Shown one piece after another: positions 20,391-32,073 of a DNA stretch of 33,071 nucleotides (within the stretch, counting starts at the first letter, position 1; each line of letters starts with the position of its first letter). The notes below the pieces were generated by a model. That model worked only from the letters and a program-made list of their open reading frames with translations. It ran no database searches and was not told the origin of the DNA. Source of the DNA: Smittium mucronatum. Its lineage: Eukaryota; Kickxellomycota; Harpellomycetes; Harpellales; Legeriomycetaceae. A program made the translations under genes and the position numbers. The stretch covers positions 1 to 33,071 of the forward strand of contig LSSL01000440.1 of NCBI GenBank assembly GCA_001953115.1, written 5' to 3'.

Positions 20391-20944
20391 AGAGGGCTTT
20401 GAATTTTTTATCACTTCATTGACATTAGAATAGGATATTTAATGCTATTATAGCTCTGCATTTCTTACATATCATAAACCTGAAGCGTAATTAAAATAAA
20501 GTATTTTTTTAATGTTTAAATCCAAGATATTCCTTTTAAATAAAACAAGGTTAGGCAATCATGAAAAAATAATGATTTTTTTTAATTATTTTTACTGTTT
20601 GATGTGTCTATGTCCCCAGTACCTTAAAATACTTTCGCATCTTTGAAAAACTTATATATAAAATGATATAGAAAATGTATATTCATAATTTTTAATTATT
20701 TAATATTATAAAGAAGGTGGGCTTTCATTTTTTGAAAAATTATTATATGTAAAAAATTTGGTATTTTAGACTATTTTGATTTATTTTAGTTAGACTGTTA
20801 GTATAAGAATAATAAATACTTGAAATGCAATTTTGAAAGCTTTAAAATTTTATAAATTAATTTTTCAAGTTATATTTGATTTTTATATTAATAAAAAAAT
20901 TATCTTAATATACGTTTAATGATTTAAATATATAAATTAAGTAA

Positions 20945-22396
20945 TATTTTCGAGTTAAATCTAAATAATTTGGAGATAAAATTGTATTTTTGATAAATTA
21001 AAAAAATGAAGGCAAATTAATAAATCAACCAATCCATAAAATCAAAAGTACGCATTTATATTAAATTTGGGTTTTAAAGTTTTCGAATAAGGTAATGACA
21101 TAAAAGAATAGAAAAAAGCTTATGGAAAAAGTAATTTGAAAAGTATTCACTTATATAATAATTGAAGGGGTTATTTTGATATAACTGCATGGATTAGGAA
21201 ATTTAGTCTAAATTAAATTAAACAGATCTTATTAGTTTTTTTAAAATTAGTTATGACTGGTAGTTTTTGGAAATAAGAATTAATCATTTTTGAACGTAGT
21301 TCTTTTTATCATAATACTTGCTAATTAGTAACCCTTATTTTTTTGTGGATTATGACTTTTTGGTACTTAAAATATCCAATGGAATGCATGCGCTACCAAG
21401 TTTAGGTTTTTTTAAACCTTACAGTTTTTGGGACTGTTTATGTAAACTCCACTATTTAGCTCGTTATCAGTTTTTAATTTTTAGTCTTTCAGGGTCATAA
21501 GATGTATTGAGCATCTATTTATTTCATTTCCATTCTCCATTAGATAATTTTATGCATTAAACTAATTATAAAGAATTATTTCTAATATATTTTTTAATTG
21601 AACAAGAAAAAAGAGACATTTTTGTGGTGATAGTCCTAAAATATTTAAATAAACGTTAGCTAATTTCAAATTTATACTCTAGTTTGAAGTATAAATAGTA
21701 CAAAGCCTAACTCCAATTGATCCGCAAGTAACTTCATACTACTTTTTTCCAATAAAATTATCTTTACTTGATTTCCCCTTAGTCTTTTACTTTAAAATAC
21801 TCATTATGCTATAATAGACGAATCCAAAAAAAAAAAATCGTAGATTGAAATGAAGTAGCTAATGGAATATAATTCCTTAATAAAAATAAATAATAGATAG
21901 ATAAACTTTAAATATTAATGGTTACACAATTAAGCAGTCTAGCTGTTAAAATGATAAAAAAGGATCATTTTATTGTGATAATTTATGTTTATTGGCTGTT
22001 ATATTTTTTTTTATGGATGAATTAAAAATATTTTGAATAATTAAAAATATTTTTCTATTTAAATTTTAAAATAATCATCAATTTCATAAAAAGTTTGTTA
22101 TTTCAGAAAATCTGAGTTTTTTTATAAAGCCTAGATTTTTAATAAGTACCAATGAAAATTAAAGGAGGAAATTTTTTGATTTTAATTCACAGTTTTTGAC
22201 AATTTGAATCAGAAATTAAGAAAGAAAATGCTAATTTGTTTAATTAATCTCTAGTAACTAATTAAGTATATAAAATATTTTTTTAGACCAATAAATTCAA
22301 AATAACTCAAATATTACTTATATTGAATATTTAATCAGTTAAACGTACTTTATTACAAGTATTTTCTCTAATTCAATTATTTTATTGACGGATATA
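20945..22396 (+). repeat. Dispersed repeat copy B, inverted homologue of 5080-6470
   Basis: See copy A. Similarity runs right up to the TA where the Tc1-like transposon is inserted (22397-22398) and is not traceable beyond the transposon. The conserved 60-codon frame (21318-21500) begins with TTG and is not regarded as a gene. Confidence 0.75.
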
Positions 22397-22398
22397 TA

Positions 22399-22660
22399 TA
22401 TCTTTTTCAGAAATAAAATAGCACTTTAAATTTAGAAAAGAACACATTATACAAAAAAGCTGACCATTTTTCAACCATTGGATGAACATTTTTCAATCGA
22501 ATGGTCAATAAATTTAAATTATAAAAGCTGGTCATTTTTTAATTGATCAATTTCTAATAGAAAAAAAGAACACTTTAAAATTAAAAAAAGAATATTTTTT
22601 ATCCCTAAAAGTTCTCATTTTTCAACTGTGATGATAATTTTTCAATTAAAAATGATCATT
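22399..22660 (+). repeat. Left long TIR with reiterated ATTTTTCAA words
   Basis: Repeated words include GACCATTTTTCAACC, GAACATTTTTCAATC, GGTCATTTTTTAATTGATCA and CTCATTTTTCAACTG. Their inverted partners occur at 24750-24987. Such arrays are plausible transposase binding sites. That role is inference. Confidence 0.7.
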
Positions 22661-22822
22661 TAAAAGCATTAATTTTAAAACTTAATTTTGGAAATTTATA
22701 GAATGTAAAATTCGATAAAACATAATATATTATTCATATTAATTGATAAATATTTATATAAAATCCGAATATGATATAATTATTGTAAATTTAAAGTGTT
22801 CAATTCAAATTTTAAATGAAAG

Positions 22823-24586
22823 ATGTTGTCAAAAGAAATAAGGGAACTACTTTTTACGAATGTTTTTGATAATATTATATCAATAAAAGATGCTGCATAT
22901 GCGCTTGGAGTCAATTACATCACTGCCAGAAGGATAGTAGCTAAACAAAAAAAGCAAAATAAAAGTTTTTTAAATGAGATTTATGATACAGATGCTTCAT
23001 TAGTGGATATTTTTATATCAATAACCTGGAAATTCGTATAACTACTAGGAGCTCAAGAAAACTTACAGATGACGTCTTGGGGAAAATAGATAATATGATA
23101 AGCAGAGATCCTGGAATACCCCTTAAAAAAATTAGAGAAGTTCTTTTTTTAAAGCATGAAGTGAATATTACTTAACTTCAGTAGATACTGGTTTAAAATG
23201 ATTGAAAATAACAACCAAAAATGAATATATACTTATTGATAGAGTAAATTCACCTGAAAAAATATCAAAAAAGGTTGATTATGCAACCTATTTCGCCTTG
23301 AATTTTCCCGCTGAAAGGGATAATTGTATCTTTCTTGAAGAGTCTGGGTTCAATCTATATTTAAAAAGAACTCAGGAAAGATCACTATCAAGAACAAGAG
23401 CTTCATTTATTTTTCCTAAAAACAGAGGACGAAATGTGACATTGATTTTTCTATTAATTATAAAAAAGTTGTGAATTATAAAATAATAACTGACAGATCT
23501 GTTAACTCGGAGAAATTTACTTAATTTATTTCAGAAGTTGTTGAAAAAGTTGTTGATTAACCATCATTAAATGGCTCACATGTAATCATGGACAACGCCA
23601 GAATACACGGAGCTCCAAAAACACGGGGGATTATAGAAAGGTAGGGATGAAATTTGAAAATTTTACCATAATACTCTTACATGCTTAAACCAGTAGAAAA
23701 TGATTTTATTAAGGTTAAGAATATTGTTAAACAAAAGCTTAGTGATCCAGATTACTCACTTATTTTACTGAAAGAAATGATTCGAGAGGTCATGAGTATA
23801 GCATTTTCAGTAATAAATGAGCAATTAAAATTTAGAAAAGAACATTTTACATAAAAAAGCTGATCATTTTTCAACCATTGGATGAAAATTTATCAATTCA
23901 ACAGTGATCAATTTATAAAATAAAAGCTAGTCATTTTTCAATTGATTATTTTCTAATTAAAAAAATAAACACTTTAAAATTTAATAACGAACATTTTTCA
24001 AAGTCTAGTGACCATTTTTCAAGTAAAAATGATCACCATATAATAAATGTGGATTTTTTCTTAACTATTAAACATTTTTATAGATCTTTACCTGTAATTT
24101 CTATGATCAAGTGGACTAGATCAATATCAAATAGCAATAATTCGACTCTTAAGGTCTATAAAAATAAAAATTTAACCTTTTTATATTTGTGAAAAAAAAA
24201 ATTAGTGAATTTAAACCAATTTCAACATATTCTAAAATATTTTTCGTTTTTAATTGAAAAATGTTCACTAGACTTTGAAAAATGAGCACTTTTCGAAATG
24301 AAAAATGTTCGATTATTTAAATTTAATGTTTTCATATTTTAAATTAGAAAATGATCAATTGAAAAATGACCAGCTTTTATTTTATAAATTGATCAGCTGT
24401 TGAATTGATAAATTTTCATCCAATGGTTGAAAAATGATCAGCTTTTTAATGTAAAATGTTCTTTTCTAAATTTAAATTGCTCATTTTTTTCTGAAATGCT
24501 ATATTGCAGAGAACTACATATTTGGATATTTTTCCCACTTGAATAAAAACCTCAGACTTTCAATGACTGAGCATGCGTTTGTTTAA
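22823..24586 (+). pseudogene. IS630/Tc1-like DD34E transposase, frameshifted and split
   Basis: The frame from the ATG at 22823 gives a helix-turn-helix-like N-terminus (SIKDAAYALGVNYITARRI). It shifts near 23015-23040, and RKLTDDVLGKIDNMISRDPG continues to TAA at 23174. The catalytic part restarts by about 23202 with IFLEESGFNLYLKR, in which Glu stands where the family has its first catalytic Asp. VIMDNARIH follows with the second Asp (codon 23591-23593), and LKPVEN has the final Glu (23696-23698), exactly 34 residues later, so DD34E. Three stops lie between these last two. The gene is then cut by the MITE at 23797-24503. Removing the MITE and one TA joins the frame as VMS/IAENY, and it ends at TAA 24584-24586. 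Confidence 0.85.
23799..24501. mobile_element. 703-bp MITE inserted in the transposase gene
   Basis: Starts TAGCATTTTCAG (23799-23810) and ends CTGAAATGCTA (24491-24501), with TA target duplications at 23797-23798 and 24502-24503. The arms are about 245-bp inverted repeats at roughly 95% identity by eye, with a centre of about 200 bp. The arms share the ATTTTTCAA word array and terminal bases with the host transposon, so the MITE is a deletion-type derivative of the same family mobilised by a related transposase. The near identity of its arms shows it is young relative to its host. Confidence 0.92.
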
Positions 24587-24749
24587 TTTATTTTAAATTG
24601 GTTATTTTTTTGTTCTTATAATCGGCTTTAAGATTGTATTGCATTATAGCTTCATTTACAATTATATAAAAAAAATACAAATTGAATCAATCTGAGTATT
24701 AATTGTTATACGTTTTTAATTACGGTACACTTGAATAAAAAATCGAATA

Positions 24750-24987
24750 ATCATTTTTAATTGAAAAATGATCACAAGACTTTGAAAAATATGCACTTTT
24801 CGGAATAAAAAATGTTCTGTTTTTTAATTGTAAAGTGTTCATTTTTTCAATTAGAAAATAATCAATTGAAAAACGACCAGATTTTATTTTTTAATTTTAT
24901 CAACCATTAGATTGAAAAATGATCAGCTTTTTTGACTGAAATTTACTTATATAAATTTAAAGTGCTCATTTTTTTCTGAAAATGCTA
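24750..24987 (-). repeat. Right long TIR of the DD34E transposon
   Basis: Inverted partner of 22399-22660, including TTGAAAAATGATCAGCTTTTT (24912 on) and AAATTTAAAGTGCTCATTT near the end. More diverged from its partner than the two MITE arms are from each other. Confidence 0.7.
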
Positions 24988-25384
24988 TATATATATCAAA
25001 ACTTGCAGCATAAGTGACAAATGTCAATTTTAACAATATAAATGCCCGATTAAACATAAGATGTATATAGAGAATGGGCGTTTTAAATATGTCAAATTAA
25101 GAATGTACATATTTTCTTAGTTAAGAATGTAGAAATTAAGACAATTGGGACTAATTAATTATCGTTATGTTCAAGAATGTAGTTGCTTTAAAAACTAAAG
25201 TCAGATAGAATTTAATTAAAAATATTAAGCAAAGTGAGAAACAATGTAGGATGGGGAATTAAATATGCATAGAGATCGAATAAGCTTTAAAAAATGAAGT
25301 GGAATAATCTGGAAAATAACAAAAACCATACATTTATAGTATATTGGATATAGTAATAGTTTTTTGATGATAATGAATATCATT

Positions 25385-25700
25385 TCAGAGATTAATTTCT
25401 GGTTTTTCAAAAATTTCAGATGGAATTCATATGTATAAATCAAAGATTTAGACCAAAACTATGGTCAGATTTTCTTATATAGATCAAAATAGAATAAAAA
25501 GTGAATAATTATTTCGCATTGTAGTTTGGGCTAATGGATAATGAAAATAAAAATGAGTCGTAAATTTTTTTCCTAAAAGCTGTCTTATTCATATTTCTCA
25601 AAAAAAAACTAGCAATTATTCGTCTTTTTGAAATCACGTTAATTAATTTGACTAGTTTTGATAATATTTTGAAAATTTAACTATTTTTATAATTTTCTCT
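25385..25700 (-). repeat. Right TIR of the large element
   Basis: Inverted partner of 20082-20390. The outermost bases are TAATTTTCTCT, then a run of eight A. The minus-strand open frame at 25225-25443 overlaps this TIR and has no recognisable content. Confidence 0.75.
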
Positions 25701-28700
25701 AAAAAAAATTAATTTCGGTAAAAATTGGTAAATTTCAAATCAGATTAGACAAAAAAAATTAACACTTTCCGTGTCCAAATTTATGCCTATTCCTACTTGC
25801 GTATATAAAATTCTAAATTGAAATGATTTCATGAATTACCAAATTGTTTATAAATATTTTTTTAACTAGAATTAAACGAAAAAATTAAAGCTATTTTTTC
25901 TCTTTCGGTTCTGAAAGGGTTAAATTTGATAGAAAAAATTAAATAACGAGAATTTAAGATCTAAATTTATACAAGTTTACATCTCTTATTATACTAAAAG
26001 CTCTTATTTATTCACTTAAAAGTGGATAAAATAGCCTGTTTTTAGAGTGCATTAAAATAAAAAATTGAAAACTCTAAATGATTTTATAATGGGATAATCA
26101 AATTATTTCTTAGATGATAACAAATAATCTCAAAAATTATTAGTTTTAACTCTTGAAATTTTACATTTTGTTTTTAGTGAAATCCATCAGATCGATCGAG
26201 AACTATTTGCCCCAAATTCTTAATATAAAACACAACCTGAGAAACGGAAAACTTTTATTTTTTTAAGTTCTAATTATAATAAATTATTTAAATTTTGTTT
26301 CAAAAATATGTATTTTTTTATATTTTTTTATCTTATCTATTTTAAAACTTACAAATCAGTGCCTAAATTCATTTTATTTTAATTAATTTGACAAATCAAT
26401 TATTTTTTGATTTTTATTAACGCAGTTTGATTCAAATTAAAAAAATATGGTTTAGATTAAATTAAATTTGGTTTATTTTAAAATTTAACCTTTCCCTTGT
26501 TAAAAAAAATTATGGTAAATATAGAATATCTTTACCCTCTAAACAATTATAACTAATTTCATTTTATTAAATTTTTTTTAGGATTATTAAAGATCCTAAA
26601 ATATTAAATTTAATTTTCATAAGTGTTTATAATATCAAAAAAAAATTTATAAATATGAATTTTTCTATTTTTTACAGCAAATTAAATACTCAATATTAAC
26701 TCAAAATTTGTTATTAGCTACCAAATATAGGTTTTAATAGCTGTAATAATAATAGAAAAATTTTCTAGTTGATAATAGAGTTATTATAAAATAATATGAA
26801 ATTGTGCAAATAAATTTTTATTCAAAAGTAAAAAAAATCATAAAAAATCAGAATCTTTATCCTTAATTAATCAGCAATCACATATCCATTTATATTTCTT
26901 TGAATTTCAATCTATAATCTATTAATTACTTAATATTAAATAATCCTAGTATTTTTTATAAAATTAAATTTTGAATGATTTATAAAGTTCAAAAATCGTA
27001 TGTCTATAAAGATTTTTTTTAGTAACTTCAATTATAATTTATAAAACCTGTAGTTTCTTCGATTAGTATATAATGATATTTTTGACTTTGATTTATATAT
27101 CTAAGATTTTTATAGGTTATTAAACTTATATAGTTATAATTTTTTTTAAAATTATTCTATTTTTTTTAGAAATCGAAAATTTCCATAAATCAGTTCTTTT
27201 ATGAATATAATAAAACAGTAATAATCCTATATTCAATTATTGGATATTATAAAATTTCTTAAAATATTAAACTATATTAATTATATACATTTAAAGTTTG
27301 TATTAATCCATAAGAAGTCTATAATTATTTTATTTAAACATGTGTTTATGGAAATTTTTATTAGTTGAAACAAAAAAAATAATAATCGGGTCTATACTTG
27401 CTTTGTATTTAAATTATAATTTGAAATACATCTTATAAAGTTTTTTTTGTTTCCCATAAATTTTTTACTAATTAACTCGAAAAAAAAACGATCGAAAGCT
27501 CGTGTTTTTTCTTAGAATTTACTAAAATATAAATAAATTTTATATATGAAAAAATTAATAACATAAAAATTTAATTTTTAAAATAAATTATAATAGTATT
27601 CAAGAATTTAAATTCCTAATAAATATATATAAAAACCATCACTTACATCATGATTTTAAATTTTTATTTTTTAAAAAATTAATAATTAAAGAAAAATGCT
27701 TATGCGGATATTTTATAATGCTTAGTAAACAATATTTAAAAGATATATATATAAACTTTTATATTAAAGGACATTTTTTTCACAAAAATCACCTCTGAAA
27801 TATTTTCTTTTCTAATATTTCGATACATTTCATTATCGATATAAATTTCCTCAATTACAAGTATATTTTTTAAAATAAAAAAATAAAATTATGTAAAACC
27901 AATAAAAATAGTTCGATTTGTTCTTTATCTATCAAGTAGATTAAATTTATGTCAATTTTGAATTTATTTGATCAATTTAGAAATTAATTTTAAAAAACTT
28001 CTCTTTACTGTTAAGAATCTTTCATTTTTAAAAGTATTAACAATATTTAAAGATAGATATCTAATTATTTTATCCTCACCCAATCCCTTTACTATTCGAT
28101 TTTAAAACTTTTTATCATTGAAATGAGGTGGATAATAAGGTTTCAATTTCTATAATAAAAACTATTATTAATACTGTCGCAATTCTATAGCAGAATAGAA
28201 AAGCATATATACAAATGTCCGTAGTTTTACAAAACCAATTTAAGAAATCTACGAGTTCAAAATAAATCTAAATTTTTTGGAAAATGAAAATTAATCTAGA
28301 AGAGATTTTGTGAATTTTTAGTACCTAGTATGAAATATTTTTAAAATATTTAAATTTTAATTGTTATTATGAAATAAAAATTATACATTAAGCTGCAGTA
28401 CCTTTGAGATATGTATCAAAATATATCATCATAAGATTCTTCTTATAACCCCCCCCCCCAAATCCCCCCATTTTCCCTTGAAAATGAATAGGCGATTTTT
28501 TAAGAATTTATTTTAATAAATATTATATAAATCTGAATTTTTATCCATTTTTTATTATGAAAAAATTTAAAAGTGTTTTTAAATATAAAAAACACAAATA
28601 ATACGAGAAAATTTTGTATTGCAGTTTTAATATTATTCTTTATATTATTAGGTTCTAAATTTTTAAACATAGAATTATTTCAGTTTAATTAATTAAGGGC

Positions 28701-28846
28701 TTTTTGGATTGTATACATTTCGTTCTTTTCAAAGAAAAATCGGGGATATATATACAAAGTTATATCAAAACACTTCCAATAATGTAAAGTACACAAAATT
28801 CATTTATTTACATGAACATATTACACATAAAATATCAATGTTTTAA
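25701..28846. other. AT-rich spacer, no gene seen
   Basis: Extremely AT-rich with no convincing frame. Notable spots are a piggyBac-like end at 25904-25923 and a C-run (nine to ten C) near 28449-28458 followed by CCCCCC. Confidence 0.55.
25904..25923. repeat. piggyBac-like terminus
   Basis: On the minus strand, TTAA (25920-25923) is followed by CCCTTTCAGAACCGAAAGAG. It resembles the ends at 2279-2294 and 6551-6569 (CTTTC, then GA.ACC, then AAAGA). No partner end was found nearby. Confidence 0.35.
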
Positions 28847-28915
28847 GAGGCTTTGTTTTAAACACTCCCAAAATAAAAAAATTTAACTCATCACCTTAAT
28901 TTATATAGTTCTCCC
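28847..28915 (+). repeat. MULE left TIR
   Basis: Pairs with 31996-32064. Shared blocks are GGCTTTGTTTTAAACACTCC, CCAAAATA, TCATCACCTT / TTATCACCTT and ATAGTTCTCCCC. Confidence 0.88.
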
Positions 28916-30064
28916 CCTATTTTTAAACTTTTTATAAAAAAAAAAAAAAATCCAATAAAATTTTCCTTTTTTTTTACATCACTTAGACCATTTATGGATC
29001 AGCAGTACAAAATCAACGATAAACTTTGGCTAAATAAGAGCTCCCAATTAAATAATAAATCATTATTTTATTGATTTTATAAGATATTGAAAATAAAATC
29101 CACATTTCAACAAATAGAAACTTAACGTAGTATTGAAACAAGATATAGATAGATACCGAATTCTCTTTGAAGAATATGACAGTATAATATTGAAAATTCA
29201 ACAATTTCTCAATTTTAAAATTTGAAATGTGTTTTTAATGAGGTTGATATTAGAATAATTTTTTAATCTAAATGAAAGAATGTAAGCATTGTAAAAATTT
29301 TAAACTTTTGATTTTTTACATATAATAATTTTGAAAATAACTGATCTTAGCTATAAGCTAACCATTTTGACCTTTTGAAATGTCAAAATGGTCGATGAGT
29401 ATGATTTAAAAAATGGATTAAAACCAAAAAGAGTCATCTCTATCTAATTCGAAATTTATTCTGAAATTTTTTTTCTAATTTCTGAGGCAAAAGAATGAAA
29501 TCTCCTAAAATAAACAAAATTTGTAGAAATATTGATTTAAATCGAAACTTTATTAACACAAAAAAGTTTTTTGACCAGAAATAAAGTATTTTCACAGCTA
29601 AAAATTTCAGTATCATATATAAATCGTTTTTTAAAACAAAATTTGAGTCATTGCATTGATGTCTCTAAATTTTGAACCGAAGTGTAAATATTTTTTTTGT
29701 TATTATTTATTTGTATTAAACATAAGGAATTTCAAACTTTAATTCCGTTGATTTCGCTTTAAGAAAAAGTCGATTATTTTATAAAAAAAACTTTTCATTT
29801 AAAGTTGTTCTTAAGTCTAAAAACTTGGATATAAAAATTTTATGGATACCAATATAGTATAAATTTTAAATTTTTTATTGATAAGCTAATAAAATATATA
29901 AAACATAATTATGGCTTATAAATTTACAACTTGCTAGTTTTTGAATTATGCACATCACACATACATTTTCTTCAAACATATTTTTTCCTATTAGATTTGA
30001 TTTTTACAGTTAAAATTGATTGTGATTCTATTCTTTTTCCTCGCGATCTTCCTCGAGGTAAACT
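28916..30064. other. Non-coding part of the MULE
   Basis: No recognisable frame; the minus-strand frame at 29013-29204 is low complexity. It contains a perfect 11-bp stem ACCATTTTGAC / GTCAAAATGGT with a 10-base loop at 29361-29392. Confidence 0.5.
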
Positions 30065-31684
30065 TCACATGAGATAACCAAGCAAATAGTCTCCATTGTT
30101 TTTTAACATGGAAAAAATTGTCACTATGCAGTTATTATTACCTGAGTACATATGTAGATACTCAATAAAAGTTAAATATTTCATTATCAGAAGAGTTATC
30201 TCTATATGAAAGAATCTCGCTGCGTAAATATCATGAGTACATGGAAATCTGAACTCTTGGAACTCTCCACGTGTAAAAGTATTGTTTATAAAATTGGCAA
30301 TAAAAGATTCTTTGTGTAAATTTTCCAAAACAATGACAGTTTTATCAGTAGTTCTATTTCAATCGTTAACTTTCTACTATCGGAAAAATTTATTTCAATC
30401 TTTTCCTGAACGATTGGAAGAAAATTTAATTTTTTAGTACAAATTCCGCATGATTACCTTTTGTATCTAATAAATACAAATATTTCTAGTTATTTAAATA
30501 AAGTAAGTTTAATTAAACAATTATTATCTTTTTTCGATCGCATATTTTTCCAAATTTATCAAGGTATCTAAATGAAGAAAAGATCTTATTTCTTTTATAG
30601 CAGAAAAAAAAGCTTCAATAGCATTTGAAGCTACGGATCCAAAACTTGGTTTCAAAGCAAAGAATCTTGAACATAACCCAGTTCTTTCATTCGTATACCC
30701 AATCCTTTATTTTTTTTTCCATTTTTTGAGCATATAATATTTTCTACATATGTATTTCATTCAAATTTCCTAAATTTTTTTGATGCTTCCAAAAGTATTT
30801 TAGGGGGTTTTCTTCCGATTTTCTTAGAGAAATCAAACCGCTTATGTCTTATACAAGAAAAATCTCTTATATTTTAGCTGGAAACATATTTTGCAAACTT
30901 TAGAAGCCCCTTATATCTATCCGAGACAACTTTACTGATTCAGATAAGTAAATCTGCTTTTTTTAAATTCATAAAGAGCCAAATCCAGATTTTTATATTC
31001 TCAACTGGAACTATTGATTGAGCCAATATCGATATGTTATTATTTACATTTATTTTGGGAGATATAATTAGGATGTTTTCAAAGCATTTATTTGAAAAAA
31101 AGTAAATGAAATCAGCTAAAATATACTGTTGCTATATTTTAGAGCATGTATTTGAGATGAAAAGGAAATTTATGTTCTTTTAAACCTTATTTCATCTCCT
31201 AAATTAACGTGTTCCAAAACTAAAACCCCATTTCCATCTCTGACTCTGGAAATATAAACTTTCATGAATTTAAAGCCTCCATCGGAACCAAAGATTTGGC
31301 CTCATTTACGTATTTATAGATATTTATAAATAACCGCATAGTTTAAATCGATCCCTATTTTACTTTTGGTTTTAATAATAGATCTTTAACTCTCATTTTC
31401 TATTTTTAGGCTCGTCTTTGATCATCTCAGATAAAAATGTTGAATTTGCTGCAGAAAATCTAGATTTTATTTCAACCTCAAACACAGGAAACTTGTGAAG
31501 CATGTTAGATCTTTTTGATAAAAACCAAAAGACATTTTTCTTCTGAGTAATAAAATCGAACTTTATATCACTATTAGTTTTTAACGCAGATTGCTACTGT
31601 TTGTCTTTTGCAATATTTATTAAATTTAATGTCTCTTTAAATAAGGGCGTTACTATATATATGTCATTTATTGCAAAATCTTAG
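30065..31684 (-). pseudogene. MULE transposase with SWIM-type zinc finger, broken
   Basis: Read on the minus strand from about 31684. An N-terminal part (IKFDFITQKKNVFWFLSKR, then FLSEMIKDEPKNRK) is open to about 31390 except for one TAG. A decayed DDE-domain region follows across 30650-31300 in mixed frames, with ILAQSIVPVENIKIW (as in MULE transposases, where D.N....A...VP.EN..W is typical). Near 30540-30660 it has KPSFGSVASNAIEAFFSAIKE (the SN.(A/S)E..N..I..-type box). The last frame (30328-30065) has GEFQEFRFPCTHDIYAARFF, the second half of a SWIM finger (C-x-H kept). The first two cysteines are replaced by Phe and Arg (TFTRGEF for CxCGEF). Several frameshifts and stops make it inactive. 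Confidence 0.78.
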
Positions 31685-31995
31685 TTGGTAAACTCGCTTT
31701 TTAATACTAAACCTACTTTGTATTTAAAAAAATTAATTGAATTTTTTAAAAATAAAAAGGAATATAAATAGTCTTATTTTACCTTTAAAAATAATTTCTC
31801 TGGTTAAAAATCTAAATTGACTTGATTATGTTGAAAAAAAATTTAGTTTCAATAGTATCAAATAAAATTTTGATTAAATGATAATTTTTTCAATTCAAAA
31901 AAAAATTAAATCTATAAAACACTAAACACTAATCATATTCTAAATGTATTTTTTATTGGATATCATTGTTTTTATATATAAATAATTTTACGAAA

Positions 31996-32064
31996 AGGGG
32001 AGAACTATCATTGAAGGTGATAAGTGAAATAATTATATTTTGGGAGTGTTTAAAACAAAGCCTC
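31996..32064 (-). repeat. MULE right TIR
   Basis: Inverted partner of 28847-28915, ending AAACAAAGCCTC. The two are about 80% identical by eye, so the insertion is not recent, in agreement with the broken transposase. Confidence 0.88.
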
Positions 32065-32073
32065 AAGTTTTAA

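Larger units (their letters stand above)
22399..24987 (+). mobile_element. IS630/Tc1-mariner-like DD34E transposon, interrupted by a MITE
   Basis: The terminal 12-mers TATCTTTTTCAG (22399-22410) and CTGAAAATGCTA (24976-24987) are inverted partners. TA dinucleotides flank them at 22397-22398 and 24988-24989, as expected for this superfamily. The TIRs are long, roughly 240 bp each, and filled with copies of a TGATCATTTTTCAA-type word. Length is 2589 bp including a nested 703-bp insertion plus its duplicated TA, so about 1.88 kb originally. Confidence 0.85.
20082..25700. mobile_element. Large element with about 300-bp terminal inverted repeats, unclassified
   Basis: The ends begin AGAGAAAATTA and run inward as inverted repeats for about 300 bp (20082-20390 and 25385-25700), about 93% identical by eye over the outer 190 bp. 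Seven to eight A residues flank both ends, which fits a target duplication but is low complexity. The cargo is repeat copy B and, inserted later, the Tc1/IS630-like transposon at 22399-24987. Without that insert the element is about 3 kb and shows no transposase of its own, so it is probably non-autonomous. Similar end motifs occur at 505-590 and 32510-32595. Confidence 0.65.
28847..32064 (-). mobile_element. Mutator-like element (MULE), dead
   Basis: About 3.2 kb. Inverted ends begin GAGGCTTTGTTTTAAACACT on both sides. Flanking 9-mers ATGTTTTAA (28838-28846) and AAGTTTTAA (32065-32073) match at 8 of 9 positions, and 9-bp duplications are typical of Mutator-like elements. A decayed transposase with a SWIM-type segment is encoded on the minus strand. 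The left 1.1 kb has no visible coding content. Confidence 0.85.
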
